A stretch of DNA of 64,000 nt from Pseudomonadales bacterium. GTDB taxonomy: Bacteria > Pseudomonadota > Gammaproteobacteria > Pseudomonadales > DT-91. Both the position numbers and the translations under genes were made by a program. The stretch is from assembly GCA_013215055.1 (NCBI GenBank), contig JABSRQ010000015.1, positions 27,826 to 91,825 on the forward strand. The letters run 5' to 3'. The notes under the pieces are model-generated. The model saw only the letters and a program-made list of their open reading frames with translations, was not told the DNA's origin and did no database searches. This document shows, piece after piece, positions 8,056-18,080 of the stretch. Within the stretch, counting starts at the first letter, position 1. Each line of letters opens with the position of its first letter.

Positions 8056-10296
8056 ATGCTGAAACTCACCTCAGCAAAACAGCTTATTACTCTGATAACG
8101 TCTTGCATCTTATTCAGCCTTTTTTTTAGCCCATCTGCAACGGCCAGGCCTAAAATTGGTTTGGCCTTAAGTGGAGGCGGGGCCAAGGGTTCTGCCCATG
8201 TCGGCGTATTAAAAATACTCGAAGAAAATAACATCCAGATTGATTATATCGCCGGCACCAGCATTGGTTCCTTTGTTGGAGCCATGTATGCATTAGGTTA
8301 TAGCGCCGATGAAATCGAGGCGATTATGCTCAACACACCCTGGGAAGAAGGTTATTCAGATGCGATTCCCAGGGAAGACTTACCCCTGCGCATCAAACAG
8401 CAAAACGATCAGTTTAATATCCCGCTGACATTAGGCATAGACAAGGGCAAAGTTAAAATGCCCGGCGGCTTTTTACGGGGCCAAACCATGTCTGAATTAT
8501 TACGTGAGGCCTTGGGTTTACACCCCGACTTTGACAGCTTTGATGAGCTCGCTATTCCCTATCGAGCCATTGCCACCGACCTGGTTAACAACGAAGCCGT
8601 GGTGTTAAAAAAAGGCGATTTAGTCGCCTCCGTACAAGCCTCTTCAACCGTACCCGGTGCGCTGGCTCCGGCGCAAATTGACGGCTATTTATTGGTGGAT
8701 GGCGGCATCAGCAACAATATGCCGGTGGATGTGGTAAAACAAATGGGGGCAGATATTGTGATTGCCGTTGATATAGGCAACGATCTGCGTAGAAAGGATA
8801 AATTACATGGCACATTTGCGGTGTTAGGCCAGCTATCCGCATTTTTGACCACCGCCACCACCGAGCTACAAAAACAAAAATTGGATAAAGAAGACATCTT
8901 ATTAAAACCCGATATCCAGGGGCTGGGTACTACCGACTGGAGCATCTTAGATAAGGCCTTAATCAAAGGTCAGGAAGTCGCCAGACAACATCTAGAACAA
9001 TTACAGCAACTGCGTAGTGATGATGAAAGTTACGCAGCTTATCTACAACAGAAAAAGAAAGACCACCTGGCATTACTTATCCGTGCCTCGGCTCCTATTG
9101 CACGTGTCAAAATCGATAATAACTCGCCGGTGCATTCTGCACTTATCCATAAAAAAATGAAATTACACGGGCAAAACCGCTTAACAGCCAAGCAAATTAA
9201 CCTGGCGATTGATGAGCTGTATTCCATCGATGAATTTCAGCGTGTGGATGCACGTATGATACAAACACCCACCGGCAATGAATTACAAATTATTCCGCGA
9301 AAAAAATCCTGGGGGCCTAACTACATCGCATTTGGCCTGGGCTGGGAAAGTGATTTCAGCCTAAATTCGAATTTAAACTTTGACCTGGCCTATACCAAAA
9401 AAGATATCACCCGTTATGGCGGAGAATGGCGTAGTCAAATCGAACTGGGCGCAGAACGTGCGTTAAATACCGAACTTTATCTGCCGCTGACGCCAACACG
9501 TTTATTATATAGCCGCAGCTTTTATAGCTATGACTTTTTAAATTGGGATGTCTTTGATCAAAATCAGTTACTGCTAGATATTCAACAAAAAAGCCATTCC
9601 ATAGAACAGGGTTTTGGCTGGAACTGGACGCAAAGCGGCGCGCTGGAATTAGGCATGAGTGCAGAAACCGGCGAATTTGAAAATGAATTGGTTTTTGAAG
9701 AAAAGCTCAAATACGACAGCTATGGCGGTTATCTTCTTTTTACCTACGACGCCCTGGACAGCATCAGTTTCCCCACCCAAGGCAGTTATTACAGTGCCCA
9801 GATTTACGCCAGAAAAGAAGAGAGTAACAGCTTAAATACCAACAATAGCCATCATCTCACAGACTCACTATTTGTTGAACTCAACTGGAAGGCTGCATTA
9901 AATCTCGGCAACCATGCTTTTGTGGGTAAAGCCTCCTACTCTGAAGTTTTTACCCGCAATGATCAAAGCAGCGTGTATTTTTCCAATTTAGGCGGATTTT
10001 TAAATCTTTCGGGTTATCACAAAAATGCCTTAATCGGCAGGCAAAAAGTTTTTGCCAGTGTGGTATACCAATATGACCTAGGCAGAAGTTTATTAAAACT
10101 GCAGCAATATCCACTCTATGTCGGCTTAAGCGCTGAAACAGGTAATGCCGGAACGGATATTCGCAGCAGTGATTTGATTGCCGCCAGCACACTCTATGTG
10201 GGTACAGATACACGACTAGGCCCTGTCGCTATAGGTTTTGGAGCCAATAGCGCTAATCATCAGGCGGTGTATTTCTATCTAGGTAAAAACTTTTAA
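8056..10296 (+). CDS. Patatin-like phospholipase with Omp85-type barrel (type Vd, PlpD-like)
   Basis: The 746-residue protein has a signal peptide (about residues 1-31, ending SATA). A patatin lipase domain follows, with the oxyanion loop SGGGAKGSAH (about 36-45), the nucleophile elbow GTSIG (about 67-71) and the catalytic DGG (about 215). After about residue 330 come a POTRA-like segment and a C-terminal Omp85/surface-antigen barrel ending in YFYLGKNF with terminal Phe. This is the architecture of type Vd secretion, where the barrel carries its own phospholipase to the surface. Substrate is not known. It lies 2 bases behind the DUF4105 gene. Confidence 0.93.
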   Translation: MLKLTSAKQLITLITSCILFSLFFSPSATARPKIGLALSGGGAKGSAHVGVLKILEENNIQIDYIAGTSIGSFVGAMYALGYSADEIEAIMLNTPWEEGYSDAIPREDLPLRIKQQNDQFNIPLTLGIDKGKVKMPGGFLRGQTMSELLREALGLHPDFDSFDELAIPYRAIATDLVNNEAVVLKKGDLVASVQASSTVPGALAPAQIDGYLLVDGGISNNMPVDVVKQMGADIVIAVDIGNDLRRKDKLHGTFAVLGQLSAFLTTATTELQKQKLDKEDILLKPDIQGLGTTDWSILDKALIKGQEVARQHLEQLQQLRSDDESYAAYLQQKKKDHLALLIRASAPIARVKIDNNSPVHSALIHKKMKLHGQNRLTAKQINLAIDELYSIDEFQRVDARMIQTPTGNELQIIPRKKSWGPNYIAFGLGWESDFSLNSNLNFDLAYTKKDITRYGGEWRSQIELGAERALNTELYLPLTPTRLLYSRSFYSYDFLNWDVFDQNQLLLDIQQKSHSIEQGFGWNWTQSGALELGMSAETGEFENELVFEEKLKYDSYGGYLLFTYDALDSISFPTQGSYYSAQIYARKEESNSLNTNNSHHLTDSLFVELNWKAALNLGNHAFVGKASYSEVFTRNDQSSVYFSNLGGFLNLSGYHKNALIGRQKVFASVVYQYDLGRSLLKLQQYPLYVGLSAETGNAGTDIRSSDLIAASTLYVGTDTRLGPVAIGFGANSANHQAVYFYLGKNF

Positions 10297-10297
10297 A

Positions 10298-10372
10298 TGG
10301 TCCCCTCTGCTGGAATCGAACCAGCATCTAAGACTTAGGAGGTCCCTATTCTATCCATTGAACTAAGAGGGG
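10298..10372 (-). tRNA. tRNA-Arg (anticodon CCT)
   Basis: On the minus strand 10372-10301 folds as a cloverleaf. The acceptor pairs CCCCTCT with AGAGGGG, the anticodon stem pairs GGGAC with GTCTT around the loop CTCCTAA (anticodon CCT, reading AGG), and the T-arm is GCTGG-TTCGATT-CCAGC. The 3' CCA is encoded at 10300-10298. It is a stand-alone tRNA, and no integrase or direct repeat is next to it. Confidence 0.95.
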
Positions 10373-10519
10373 GGATAGATTTATCTTAACAGCTGTTTAA
10401 ACTAAATAGAATCAATGCATTGCCTGTTTATTCCTTAAAACACCATGAATCTTATTTCTCGCGCTACCCGTCATTCCTTCTATACTGAAAGAGAATCTTA
10501 AAAGCTTTAGGAGGTCTCA

Positions 10520-11005
10520 GTGGAACGCCAATATTTTATTTCTAATGATCTGGATGAGCTGGAAGATGCTCAGCAAGAACTGCTAAAATCCGGTCTCAAT
10601 GATGAACAGGTTCATGTTCTTAGCGATGACGAAGCCGGCGTTGATGAACACCATATGCACGGTGTTAATGCATTTTCAAAAACCGACATCATTCAAAGTA
10701 CCATTCGCGGCGCATTGATTGGCGTTGTATTTTCAGCCATGTCTCTGCTAGTCCCCTATATGTTTGGCCTGATTGGTGATATCGGCTGGACCCCATTTCT
10801 CTTCCTGGCCATTATCGCATTAGGGTTTTCAACCTGGGAAGGTGGCCTATGGGGCATACAGGAATTTAATACACGTTTCAGCCGTTTTGAATCTCAAATT
10901 CACGATGGCAAGCATCTGATGATTATTGATATCGATGATAATCAGCGTAATGCGGTTAATGTGATGGCCAGCCATCATCCCAAGCTAATGCCAACCCATT
11001 TATAA
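10520..11005 (+). CDS. Small membrane protein of unknown function, 161 aa
   Basis: It starts at GTG 10520 behind an excellent ribosome-binding site (AGGAGG, 5 bases upstream). The N-terminal 55 residues are acidic and resemble a small alpha/beta sensory domain (YFISNDLDELEDAQQELL then EQVHVLSDD). Two hydrophobic segments follow (about residues 63-82 and 90-107), the second ending in a Gly/Trp-rich stretch (WEGGLWGIQEF). The tail again looks alpha/beta (HLMIIDIDDNQ). The layout is like DUF1269-type membrane proteins, but I cannot name the family. It is a single-gene unit with a possible TATACT -10 upstream. Confidence 0.8.
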   Translation: MERQYFISNDLDELEDAQQELLKSGLNDEQVHVLSDDEAGVDEHHMHGVNAFSKTDIIQSTIRGALIGVVFSAMSLLVPYMFGLIGDIGWTPFLFLAIIALGFSTWEGGLWGIQEFNTRFSRFESQIHDGKHLMIIDIDDNQRNAVNVMASHHPKLMPTHL

Positions 11006-11171
11006 GCTCCGCAAGCCATACTCTAACAGGGCATCATGGCCGTGACGCCCTTATAAAAACAGTAATAAACCCTCCAACCCTCTGGCATCTACCCCAAAAA
11101 CCTGTGAAAATGACGCTCTTTAATTGCCGGTCATAATAATAGATTTTGACCACCATCGAGACGTCGGCAAC

Positions 11172-12767
11172 ATGCTAGTATTGGAAAAAAACCCTGCCTG
11201 GATGCAGCTTCAACAACATCAGGCCACACTTAAAGATTTATCCCTGCCTCAAGCCTTTGCTCAAAACCCACAAAGAGCCACACAGCTTTCTTGTCAGGCT
11301 GCAGGGCTTTTTTATGACTTTTCCAAGCAACTGATTAATCAAGAAACCTTGCCACTGCTTATTGAGCTAGCCAAGCAACAAAAATTAAACACCGCTATTG
11401 CAGCGTTAAAAAATGGCGAAGCTGTCAATAACACCGAAAATCGCGCCGCATTACATCACTTATTAAGAGCCAAAGAAGCGCCGCAAGATAATGCCTTTTT
11501 AGCCGACTGCTACCAGAAAATTAACGTGGTCAAACAGCGTATGAAAGCGGTTGCCGATGACATTATTTCTGGCAAACGATTAGCCCCCTGCGGCAAACCC
11601 TTCACCCATATCGTGAATATCGGCATTGGCGGATCAGATCTTGGCCCAACCATGATTTATCAGGCGCTTAAACCTTATCAGCAAGAAAACATTCGTTGTC
11701 ACTATGTCTCCAATATCAGCGCCTTTGATTTACAGCGTACTTTTGAGCTGATTGAGCCAGAACAAACCTTGTTTATCATCGCCTCTAAAACCTTTACGAC
11801 ATTAGAAACCCTAAAAAATGCCGATGCCGCTAAAACCTGGTTAAGCGCTTATGTGACCGAAGAAAACTTAGGCAAACACTTTTATGCGGTAACCAGCAGC
11901 CCGGAAAAGGCCGTAACCTACGGAATCGATGAATCTGCGATCTTCCCATTATGGGATTGGGTCGGTGGGCGTTACTCTACTTATTCGGCGATAGGGCTTT
12001 CTTTAACCATAGGCCTGGGTTATGACAACTTCGAGGCCCTGTTAAACGGTGCCGCCGATATGGATCAACACTTCTTTAACGCTCCCCTAGAGCAAAATAT
12101 GCCGGTTATCATGGCGTTAATGGGGGTTTGGTCGGTTAATTTCTGGCATAAAAACACCCTATGTATCGCCCCCTATGATGCCAGATTAAGACGATTCCCA
12201 GCCTATTTACAGCAACTGGAAATGGAAAGCACCGGTAAATCATCCAGTTTAGACAATCAAAAAATAGGCCATGCCACCTGCCCCAGCATCTTTGGTGAAG
12301 CAGGCACGAATAGCCAACATTCCTTCTTCCAGCATCTACATCAGGGCACAGACTTTACGCCGGTAGATTTTATTGTTGCAGCCCAGGGAGTTGAAGGTTA
12401 TCAAGAACACCAGGACTGGCTTTTCTCAAATTGCCTGGCTCAATCACAAGCATTAATGAGCGGAAAAACCGAAACCCAGGCAGGCTTTGAACAACATAAA
12501 AGCATGCCCGGCAATCGTCCCAGCTCCACCATTATGATGCAGGCTTTAACACCGAAAGCGTTAGGTGCATTATTATCGCTTTATGAACATAAGGTTTATT
12601 GTCAGAGTGTGATATGGCAGATCAATGCATTTGATCAATGGGGAGTGGAGTTAGGTAAAAAGATCAGCACCGAGATTCATGCAGCCATGTTTGATGACGA
12701 AAAACTCAGCCAGTTTGACGCCTCAACCCAGCAATTATTACAGCGTTACAAGCAACAAAAAGGCTAA
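11172..12767 (+). CDS. pgi: Glucose-6-phosphate isomerase
   Basis: Pgi interconverts glucose 6-phosphate and fructose 6-phosphate in glycolysis and gluconeogenesis. Family motifs are all present: TENRAALH, GIGGSDLGP, ASKTFTTLET, the signature WVGGRYS, MESTGKSS, FGEAGTNSQHSFFQ with the catalytic His, and DQWGVELGKK with the catalytic Lys. The frame is open from TTG 11124, but I chose ATG 11172 (MLVLEKNPAW) because the family starts only about 10 residues before the conserved Trp. That gives 531 residues, close to the usual 549. It is transcribed alone and converges with the SDR gene 14 bases away. Confidence 0.95.
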   Translation: MLVLEKNPAWMQLQQHQATLKDLSLPQAFAQNPQRATQLSCQAAGLFYDFSKQLINQETLPLLIELAKQQKLNTAIAALKNGEAVNNTENRAALHHLLRAKEAPQDNAFLADCYQKINVVKQRMKAVADDIISGKRLAPCGKPFTHIVNIGIGGSDLGPTMIYQALKPYQQENIRCHYVSNISAFDLQRTFELIEPEQTLFIIASKTFTTLETLKNADAAKTWLSAYVTEENLGKHFYAVTSSPEKAVTYGIDESAIFPLWDWVGGRYSTYSAIGLSLTIGLGYDNFEALLNGAADMDQHFFNAPLEQNMPVIMALMGVWSVNFWHKNTLCIAPYDARLRRFPAYLQQLEMESTGKSSSLDNQKIGHATCPSIFGEAGTNSQHSFFQHLHQGTDFTPVDFIVAAQGVEGYQEHQDWLFSNCLAQSQALMSGKTETQAGFEQHKSMPGNRPSSTIMMQALTPKALGALLSLYEHKVYCQSVIWQINAFDQWGVELGKKISTEIHAAMFDDEKLSQFDASTQQLLQRYKQQKG

Positions 12768-12781
12768 CGACCAGCGATAGA

Positions 12782-13735
12782 CTAGGATGAAATCACGTCA
12801 TCCAGCGTATCGCTTAGCTGATATTTTGGCTCAAAACCGCTTTGCCTAATTTTATGATCATCAAACAATAAATGATTACTTAACACCTCCACACTAAAAC
12901 GTGTCAACGCAGGCTCTGCGCCATAGGGGTATATAAACTCAAGTAATCTAGCCAAGCACATAAAAAGCGTTTTTGGCATATTAAAAACATGGGTTTTCAC
13001 CTGCAATTTTTTATCTAACCGCCCTTTTAATTGCAGCCAACTTATATCATAACCTTTAACAAAAAAGACTTCGGGGTCAGAAACTTCTACCGTTAACAGA
13101 TGCACCATGGCGCGACCCACATCACGAGCATCGATACACGAAAACCGACACTGCCCGCCTAGCATCGCCGGAAATAATCGCAATTTAGCCGTGAGTATAA
13201 AACTGGGCAGAAAGCTTATATCTCGTTTACCCGCAGCATTACTGGGCCTAAGAATGATCAGCTGGGTTTCTGCCTCGGCATATTGATCTTTTAAAGCCTG
13301 CTCTCTATCGGCAGCAACACGGCTGTAAGCATAAACCGGCTGCAAAACATACGTCTCATCGATGGCCTCAGCTGGCCTATCAAAACCTACCGCCATCACC
13401 GTACTCAGCTGTAAAAAACGCTTTACCTTTGCCTTCTGTGAAAGCTTAAAAAGATGCCGCGTAAGCGTTATTTCAGTTTTGGCTTTATCTTCATAGCGTG
13501 CATGTATACGTGTATCCGCGATACAATTACACACCATATTGGCGCGGGATAAAAAATCTAACAAGGCACTTTCATGCTGAAAATCCACCGTCTCTACCGC
13601 CACATCAAGGCCATTCAAAAAACCGGCATCAGAGCTTTCTCTTATTAAGCAAGTCACTTGATGACCTGCCAAACTAAGCTGTTCGGCAATATGGCTACCT
13701 AAAAAACCGCTAGCACCGAATACAATGATATTCAT
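12782..13735 (-). CDS. NAD(P)-dependent epimerase/dehydratase (extended SDR)
   Basis: An extended short-chain dehydrogenase/reductase of 317 residues. The N-terminal Rossmann signature GASGFLGSH is intact, followed by LSTVMAVG (strand 5 with the catalytic Ser/Thr region). The catalytic Tyr lies in VYAYSRVAAD, where the usual YxxxK reads YxxxR. Arg at this place is unusual and may reduce or change activity. Substrate cannot be told; nucleotide-sugar or 3-beta-HSD-like chemistry is typical for the fold. It sits downstream of manB behind a terminator, so it is probably expressed separately. Confidence 0.8.
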   Translation of the reverse strand: MNIIVFGASGFLGSHIAEQLSLAGHQVTCLIRESSDAGFLNGLDVAVETVDFQHESALLDFLSRANMVCNCIADTRIHARYEDKAKTEITLTRHLFKLSQKAKVKRFLQLSTVMAVGFDRPAEAIDETYVLQPVYAYSRVAADREQALKDQYAEAETQLIILRPSNAAGKRDISFLPSFILTAKLRLFPAMLGGQCRFSCIDARDVGRAMVHLLTVEVSDPEVFFVKGYDISWLQLKGRLDKKLQVKTHVFNMPKTLFMCLARLLEFIYPYGAEPALTRFSVEVLSNHLLFDDHKIRQSGFEPKYQLSDTLDDVISS

Positions 13736-13760
13736 TTCATCTCAGTCAAATAACAGATAT

Positions 13761-13787
13761 AAAAAAAGGCGGTTATCCGCCTTTTTT
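13761..13787 (-). terminator. Rho-independent terminator after manB
   Basis: AAAAAAAGGCGG and CCGCCTTTTTT form a perfect hairpin with a TTAT loop, with T runs on both strands. It lies between the manB stop and the SDR start and would end the galU-manB transcript. Confidence 0.88.
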
Positions 13788-13805
13788 ACAAATTGGAAGT
13801 GTCAA

Positions 13806-15161
13806 TTAACAACCTTCAATTAAAGCCAGCAACATCTTGGTTTTCTCTTGCATCAGGGCTTCATCCGCCCTTGATTCCACATTCAATCTAACCACTGGCT
13901 CAGTGTTAGACATGCGCAAACTAAAACGCCACTGATCATAACTAAAGCTTAAGCCATCGGTGTAATCGGTATCATTCGCTGAATCTGCCAATGCCACTTT
14001 AACTTTCTCTAACGCGGCCTGTGCATCATTAAGCTTACGATTAATTTCACCTGAACAGGGGTAAGCCTTCATACGCTCGGCAACCAGCTGTGATAAAGGT
14101 TTACCGGTTTTACTGACCAGCTCCGCCACTAATAGCCATGGAATCATGCCACTATCGCAGTAGGCGAAATCACGGAAATAATGGTGTGCACTCATCTCAC
14201 CCCCATAGATCGCATCTTCTTTACGCATACGCTCTTTAATAAACGCATGCCCGGTTTTACTTTGAACAGCCCGGCCACCTAAAGCTTCAACGATATCGAT
14301 GGTATTCCAGGTTAAACGTGGATCATGAACAACCGCCTCACCTGGGCTTGCTAGCAAAAATGCTTCGGCTAACAGGCCAACAATATAATAACCTTCGATA
14401 AACTCACCACGTTCATCAAATAAGAAACAGCGATCAAAATCACCGTCCCAGGCAATACCAAAATCGGCACCATGTTCTTTTACCGCAGCGATGGTCGAGA
14501 TGCGATTTTCTTCTAACAGAGGATTAGGCACACCGTTAGGGAACTCACCATCCGGTTCATGATTGACCTTGATAAATTCTACATTCGGCATCAGCGGCTC
14601 TAATAAATCAATAACCGTACCCGCACCACCATTACCGGCATTCACCACCAGTTTTAAAGGTTTAAGTGCAGGTAAATCGATATAGGTCAGCAAATGCGCC
14701 GGATAAGACTGGATAATATCCAGATCAAACATCTGGCCTTTTTTTGCGACTTGCGGAAATTCGTTTTTCTCCGCCAGGGCTTTGATATCCAGCAGACCGG
14801 TATCGCCACTGATGGGCCTGGAACCTTCACGAACAAACTTCATGCCGTTATAGTCTTTAGGGTTATGGCTGGCCGTCACCGCAATACCGCCATCAAACTC
14901 ATGATGGAAAGTAGAGAAATACACCTGCTCGGTACCCGATAAACCAATATTATAAACATCCACCCCTGAATCCATCAGGCCATCGGCAACAGCTTGGCAA
15001 AATTCCGGGCTGGTGAGTCGAATATCGTAACCCACAACCACCTTCTTAGGTTTTACCACTTCGGCAAAAGCACGGCCTATGCGGTAACAAATATCAGCAT
15101 TGATTTGATTAGGGATTTGGCCTCGTACATCGTAGGCCTTAAAACACGTTAGCTCAGTCAT
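13806..15161 (-). CDS. manB: Phosphomannomutase/phosphoglucomutase (ManB/CpsG type)
   Basis: An alpha-D-phosphohexomutase that converts mannose 6-phosphate to mannose 1-phosphate (and often the glucose pair), feeding nucleotide-sugar and envelope polysaccharide synthesis. The 451-residue protein starts with FKAYDVRG. It has the phosphoserine loop [13 protein letters not shown] (active Ser near residue 97), the metal site DGDFDRC near 240, the sugar-binding [10 protein letters not shown] near 320 and the phosphate-binding [12 protein letters not shown] at the C-terminus. The FKAYDVRG start and the SGTEQVYF region resemble enterobacterial CpsG/ManB more than AlgC. It lies 16 bases downstream of galU, in line with a shared transcript. 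Confidence 0.92.
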   Translation of the reverse strand: MTELTCFKAYDVRGQIPNQINADICYRIGRAFAEVVKPKKVVVGYDIRLTSPEFCQAVADGLMDSGVDVYNIGLSGTEQVYFSTFHHEFDGGIAVTASHNPKDYNGMKFVREGSRPISGDTGLLDIKALAEKNEFPQVAKKGQMFDLDIIQSYPAHLLTYIDLPALKPLKLVVNAGNGGAGTVIDLLEPLMPNVEFIKVNHEPDGEFPNGVPNPLLEENRISTIAAVKEHGADFGIAWDGDFDRCFLFDERGEFIEGYYIVGLLAEAFLLASPGEAVVHDPRLTWNTIDIVEALGGRAVQSKTGHAFIKERMRKEDAIYGGEMSAHHYFRDFAYCDSGMIPWLLVAELVSKTGKPLSQLVAERMKAYPCSGEINRKLNDAQAALEKVKVALADSANDTDYTDGLSFSYDQWRFSLRMSNTEPVVRLNVESRADEALMQEKTKMLLALIEGC

Positions 15162-15177
15162 AAATTTTCAAATAGGT

Positions 15178-16005
15178 CTATTTATTATAGATGTTTTCGT
15201 AGCAGTAGTTTGTCGCTTCAACAAAGCCATCAACGCTACCACAGTCAAAACGTTTACCTTCAAATTTATACGCCATGACACAGCCTTTTTTAGCCTGCAC
15301 TAATAAGGCATCAGTGATTTGTATTTCACCACCTTTGCCCGGCGGGGTTTCACGCAAAATATCAAAAATATCAGGGGTTAAAATATAACGGCCAATAATA
15401 GCCAGGTTACTAGGTGCATCTTCCTGATTGGGTTTTTCTACCATATCATCCACACGATACAAGCCATCTTTCATGGATTCACCGGCAATCACACCGTATT
15501 TATGCACATCTTCCATAGGCACTTCCATGATCGCAACAATAGAACAGCGGAACTGCTTATACAGTTCGGCCATCTGCGCCATAACGCCATCCCCATCCTG
15601 ATTTACACATAAGTCATCAGAAAGCACCACACCAAAAGCATTGTCGCCGATCAGGGTTTCACCGGTTAATATCGCATGGCCCAGGCCCTTCATCTCACGC
15701 TGGCGAGTAAAAGAAAACGTACCTTGATCTAAGACCTCACGAATTTCGGTTAAATATTCTTCTTTACCCGTACCTTTGATTTGATGCTCCAACTCGTAGC
15801 TGATATCGAAGTGATCGGCAATAGCCCGTTTACCACGCCCGGTAATAAATGCAATATTGGTCATGCCTGCATTAATGGCTTCTTCTACGCCATATTGCAC
15901 CAGCGGCTTGTTAACTATCGGTAACATTTCTTTTGGCATAGACTTGGTTGCCGGTAAAAAACGGGTACCGTAACCCGCAACAGGGAATAAACACTTATCA
16001 ATCAT
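15178..16005 (-). CDS. galU: UTP-glucose-1-phosphate uridylyltransferase
   Basis: GalU makes UDP-glucose from UTP and glucose 1-phosphate. Motifs: the nucleotidyltransferase loop LFPVAGYGTRFLPATKSMPKE at the N-terminus, VEEAINAGM, GLGHAILTGE, VVLSDDL with the metal-binding Asp, VEKP and GGEIQITDAL. The frame extends upstream to 16095, but ATG 16005 (MIDKCLFPVAG) has AAAGGA at ideal spacing and matches the family's start, so I chose it; the product has 275 residues. manB follows 16 bases later; together they supply activated sugars for envelope glycans. Confidence 0.95.
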   Translation of the reverse strand: MIDKCLFPVAGYGTRFLPATKSMPKEMLPIVNKPLVQYGVEEAINAGMTNIAFITGRGKRAIADHFDISYELEHQIKGTGKEEYLTEIREVLDQGTFSFTRQREMKGLGHAILTGETLIGDNAFGVVLSDDLCVNQDGDGVMAQMAELYKQFRCSIVAIMEVPMEDVHKYGVIAGESMKDGLYRVDDMVEKPNQEDAPSNLAIIGRYILTPDIFDILRETPPGKGGEIQITDALLVQAKKGCVMAYKFEGKRFDCGSVDGFVEATNYCYENIYNK

Positions 16006-16242
16006 TTTCAATCCTTTCAAAGAGATAGCGGGCTTCGCACAAAGTCCAGCTGCAATCTTACAGCGCCGAATACGCAGGGCTGATACTTTAGGCAAATTAT
16101 GCCTTTAGCGCAAGTTTGCAATTTGGTCAAATACAAACAAAAGTGGCACATTAAAACACCCTGTTTATATAGACATCAAATTCCAACAAGGTAAAATGAT
16201 CCGCTAAGTCTTAATACCCACACAGATGGCATAAGAAGAAAT

Positions 16243-16779
16243 ATGACGATGACAGCTAAACCTCTAACAGATCAGCACTCTTTCGACAAAGAGCAACTTC
16301 TCGACTGCGGTTACGGCCGTTTATTTGGCGAAGGCAATGCAAAACTGCCAGTAGGCAATATGCTAATGATGGACAGAATCACTAACATCTCGGTCGATGG
16401 CGGTGAATTTGGTAAAGGCGAAATTATCGCTGAATTAGACATCAACCCTGATTTATGGTTTTTTGATTGTCACTTTCCTGGTGACCCGGTCATGCCAGGC
16501 TGCTTGGGCTTAGATGCCATGTGGCAATTAGTAGGTTTCTTCCTTGGCTGGAAAGGCAACCCTGGTAAAGGCCGCGCATTAGGCGCTGGCGAAATTAAAT
16601 TTACCGGTGAAATATTACCAACCGCAAAAAAAGTTACTTACCATCTACAGTTGAGTCGTGTTATTGAACGCAGATTAGTCATGGGTATTGCAAACGGCAC
16701 CGTCGCAGTTGATGGTGAAGTTATCTATACCGCCAACGACCTGAAAGTAGGCCTATTTACGCCAGAACAAAGCAGGTAA
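16243..16779 (+). CDS. fabA: 3-hydroxydecanoyl-ACP dehydratase/isomerase FabA
   Basis: FabA dehydrates 3-hydroxydecanoyl-ACP and isomerises the trans-2 product to cis-3, the branch point to unsaturated fatty acids. The 178-residue protein carries the hot-dog-fold active site [20 protein letters not shown] with catalytic His (about residue 77) and Asp (about 91). [11 protein letters not shown] marks the N-terminal strand. fabB follows 4 bases after the stop, so the two form the classical fabAB operon of gammaproteobacteria. Two ATGs (16243 and 16249) could serve as start. Confidence 0.96.
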   Translation: MTMTAKPLTDQHSFDKEQLLDCGYGRLFGEGNAKLPVGNMLMMDRITNISVDGGEFGKGEIIAELDINPDLWFFDCHFPGDPVMPGCLGLDAMWQLVGFFLGWKGNPGKGRALGAGEIKFTGEILPTAKKVTYHLQLSRVIERRLVMGIANGTVAVDGEVIYTANDLKVGLFTPEQSR

Positions 16780-16783
16780 TCAT

Positions 16784-17998
16784 ATGAAACGAGTAGTCAT
16801 CACCGGCATGGGCATTGTGTCCAGCATCGGCAATAATCAAGACGAAGTTTGTGCCTCTCTTAAAGCAGGCAAGTCTGGCATTAAGTTCCAGGAAAAATAC
16901 AAAGAAATGGGCATGCGCAGCCATTTAGCTGGCAGCATAGACATTGACTTAAAAGAGCATATCGACAGAAAATTACTGAGATTTATGGGGGATGCTGCCG
17001 CATTCACCTATATTGCGTTAACCGAGGCGGTTAAAGATTCAGGCTTGGCTGAAGATCAAGTGTCTAATGTACGCACCGGCCTGGTTATGGGTTCTGGCGG
17101 CGCATCGTCTTCCAACCAGGTTGAAGCTGCAGACATTTTACGTAATAAAGGCATCAGACGTGTAGGCCCTTACCGCGTTACCCAAACCATGGGCAGCACC
17201 ATCTCTGCATGCCTGGCTACACCGTTTAAAATCAAGGGTGTTAATTACTCCATGTCTTCAGCCTGTGCAACCAGCGCACACTGTATCGGCCATGCGATGG
17301 AATTGATTCAGTTGGGTAAACAAGATGTGGTATTAGCCGGTGGTGGTGAAGAAGAACATTGGACGCTTTCGTGCTTATTTGATGCAATGGGTGCGCTTTC
17401 GACCCGTAACGACACACCTGAAACCGCTTCACGAGCTTACGATGCAGACCGCGATGGCTTTGTTATTGCCGGAGGTGCAGGAGCATTAGTGGTTGAAGAA
17501 CTTGAACATGCTAAAGCACGTGGCGCTACCATTTATGCTGAACTGGTAGGTTACGGTGCAACCTCTGACGGCCACGATATGGTCGCCCCAAGTGGTGAAG
17601 GCGCAGTACGCTGTATGCAACAAGCTTTAGGCATGATTGACGGCGATGTAGATTACATCAATGCTCATGGCACCAGCACACCCGCTGGCGACTTACCTGA
17701 ACTTAGAGCCATGAAAGAAGTGTTTGGCGACAACGCTCCGAAAATCAGTTCAACCAAATCCTTGACCGGCCATAGCTTAGGTGGTGCAGGTGCCCAGGAA
17801 GCCATTTATTCATTATTGATGATGAAAAATAACTTTATCTGCGCCTCGGCCAATATCGAAAATCTGGATGATGAAGCGATTGGCATGCCTATCGTTCAAG
17901 AAGTTATCAATGATATTACTCTGAATAGAGTCATGTCTAACAGCTTTGGCTTTGGCGGTACTAACGCCTCGTTGATCTTCCAGCGCTACGAAGACTAA
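16784..17998 (+). CDS. fabB: Beta-ketoacyl-ACP synthase I FabB
   Basis: FabB elongates the cis-3-decenoyl-ACP made by FabA and keeps the double bond. The 404-residue thiolase-fold enzyme has the full Cys-His-His set: nucleophile [10 protein letters not shown] (Cys near residue 163), [11 protein letters not shown] (His near 298) and [12 protein letters not shown] (His near 333), then GFGGTNAS near the C-terminus. It lies 4 bases behind fabA and ahead of a strong terminator. Confidence 0.96.
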   Translation: MKRVVITGMGIVSSIGNNQDEVCASLKAGKSGIKFQEKYKEMGMRSHLAGSIDIDLKEHIDRKLLRFMGDAAAFTYIALTEAVKDSGLAEDQVSNVRTGLVMGSGGASSSNQVEAADILRNKGIRRVGPYRVTQTMGSTISACLATPFKIKGVNYSMSSACATSAHCIGHAMELIQLGKQDVVLAGGGEEEHWTLSCLFDAMGALSTRNDTPETASRAYDADRDGFVIAGGAGALVVEELEHAKARGATIYAELVGYGATSDGHDMVAPSGEGAVRCMQQALGMIDGDVDYINAHGTSTPAGDLPELRAMKEVFGDNAPKISSTKSLTGHSLGGAGAQEAIYSLLMMKNNFICASANIENLDDEAIGMPIVQEVINDITLNRVMSNSFGFGGTNASLIFQRYED

Positions 17999-18017
17999 CG
18001 ACTAAAAGCAGGTAAAT

Positions 18018-18058
18018 AAAAAGGCCGCCCTATCTTTGATACGACGGCCTTTTCTTTA
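18018..18058 (+). terminator. Terminator of fabAB
   Basis: AAAAAGGCCG and CGGCCTTTTC pair around a loop of about 16 bases and are followed by a T-rich stretch. The A-rich 5' side lets it also act on moaB transcripts from the other strand. Confidence 0.8.
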
Positions 18059-18080
18059 TTCTGAAAATATTAAAACGTGC

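Noticed and set aside
10298..10372. tRNA-Arg as an attachment site of a mobile element
   Set aside because: Both sides of the tRNA are ordinary chromosomal genes and no repeat of its 3' end or integrase is adjacent.
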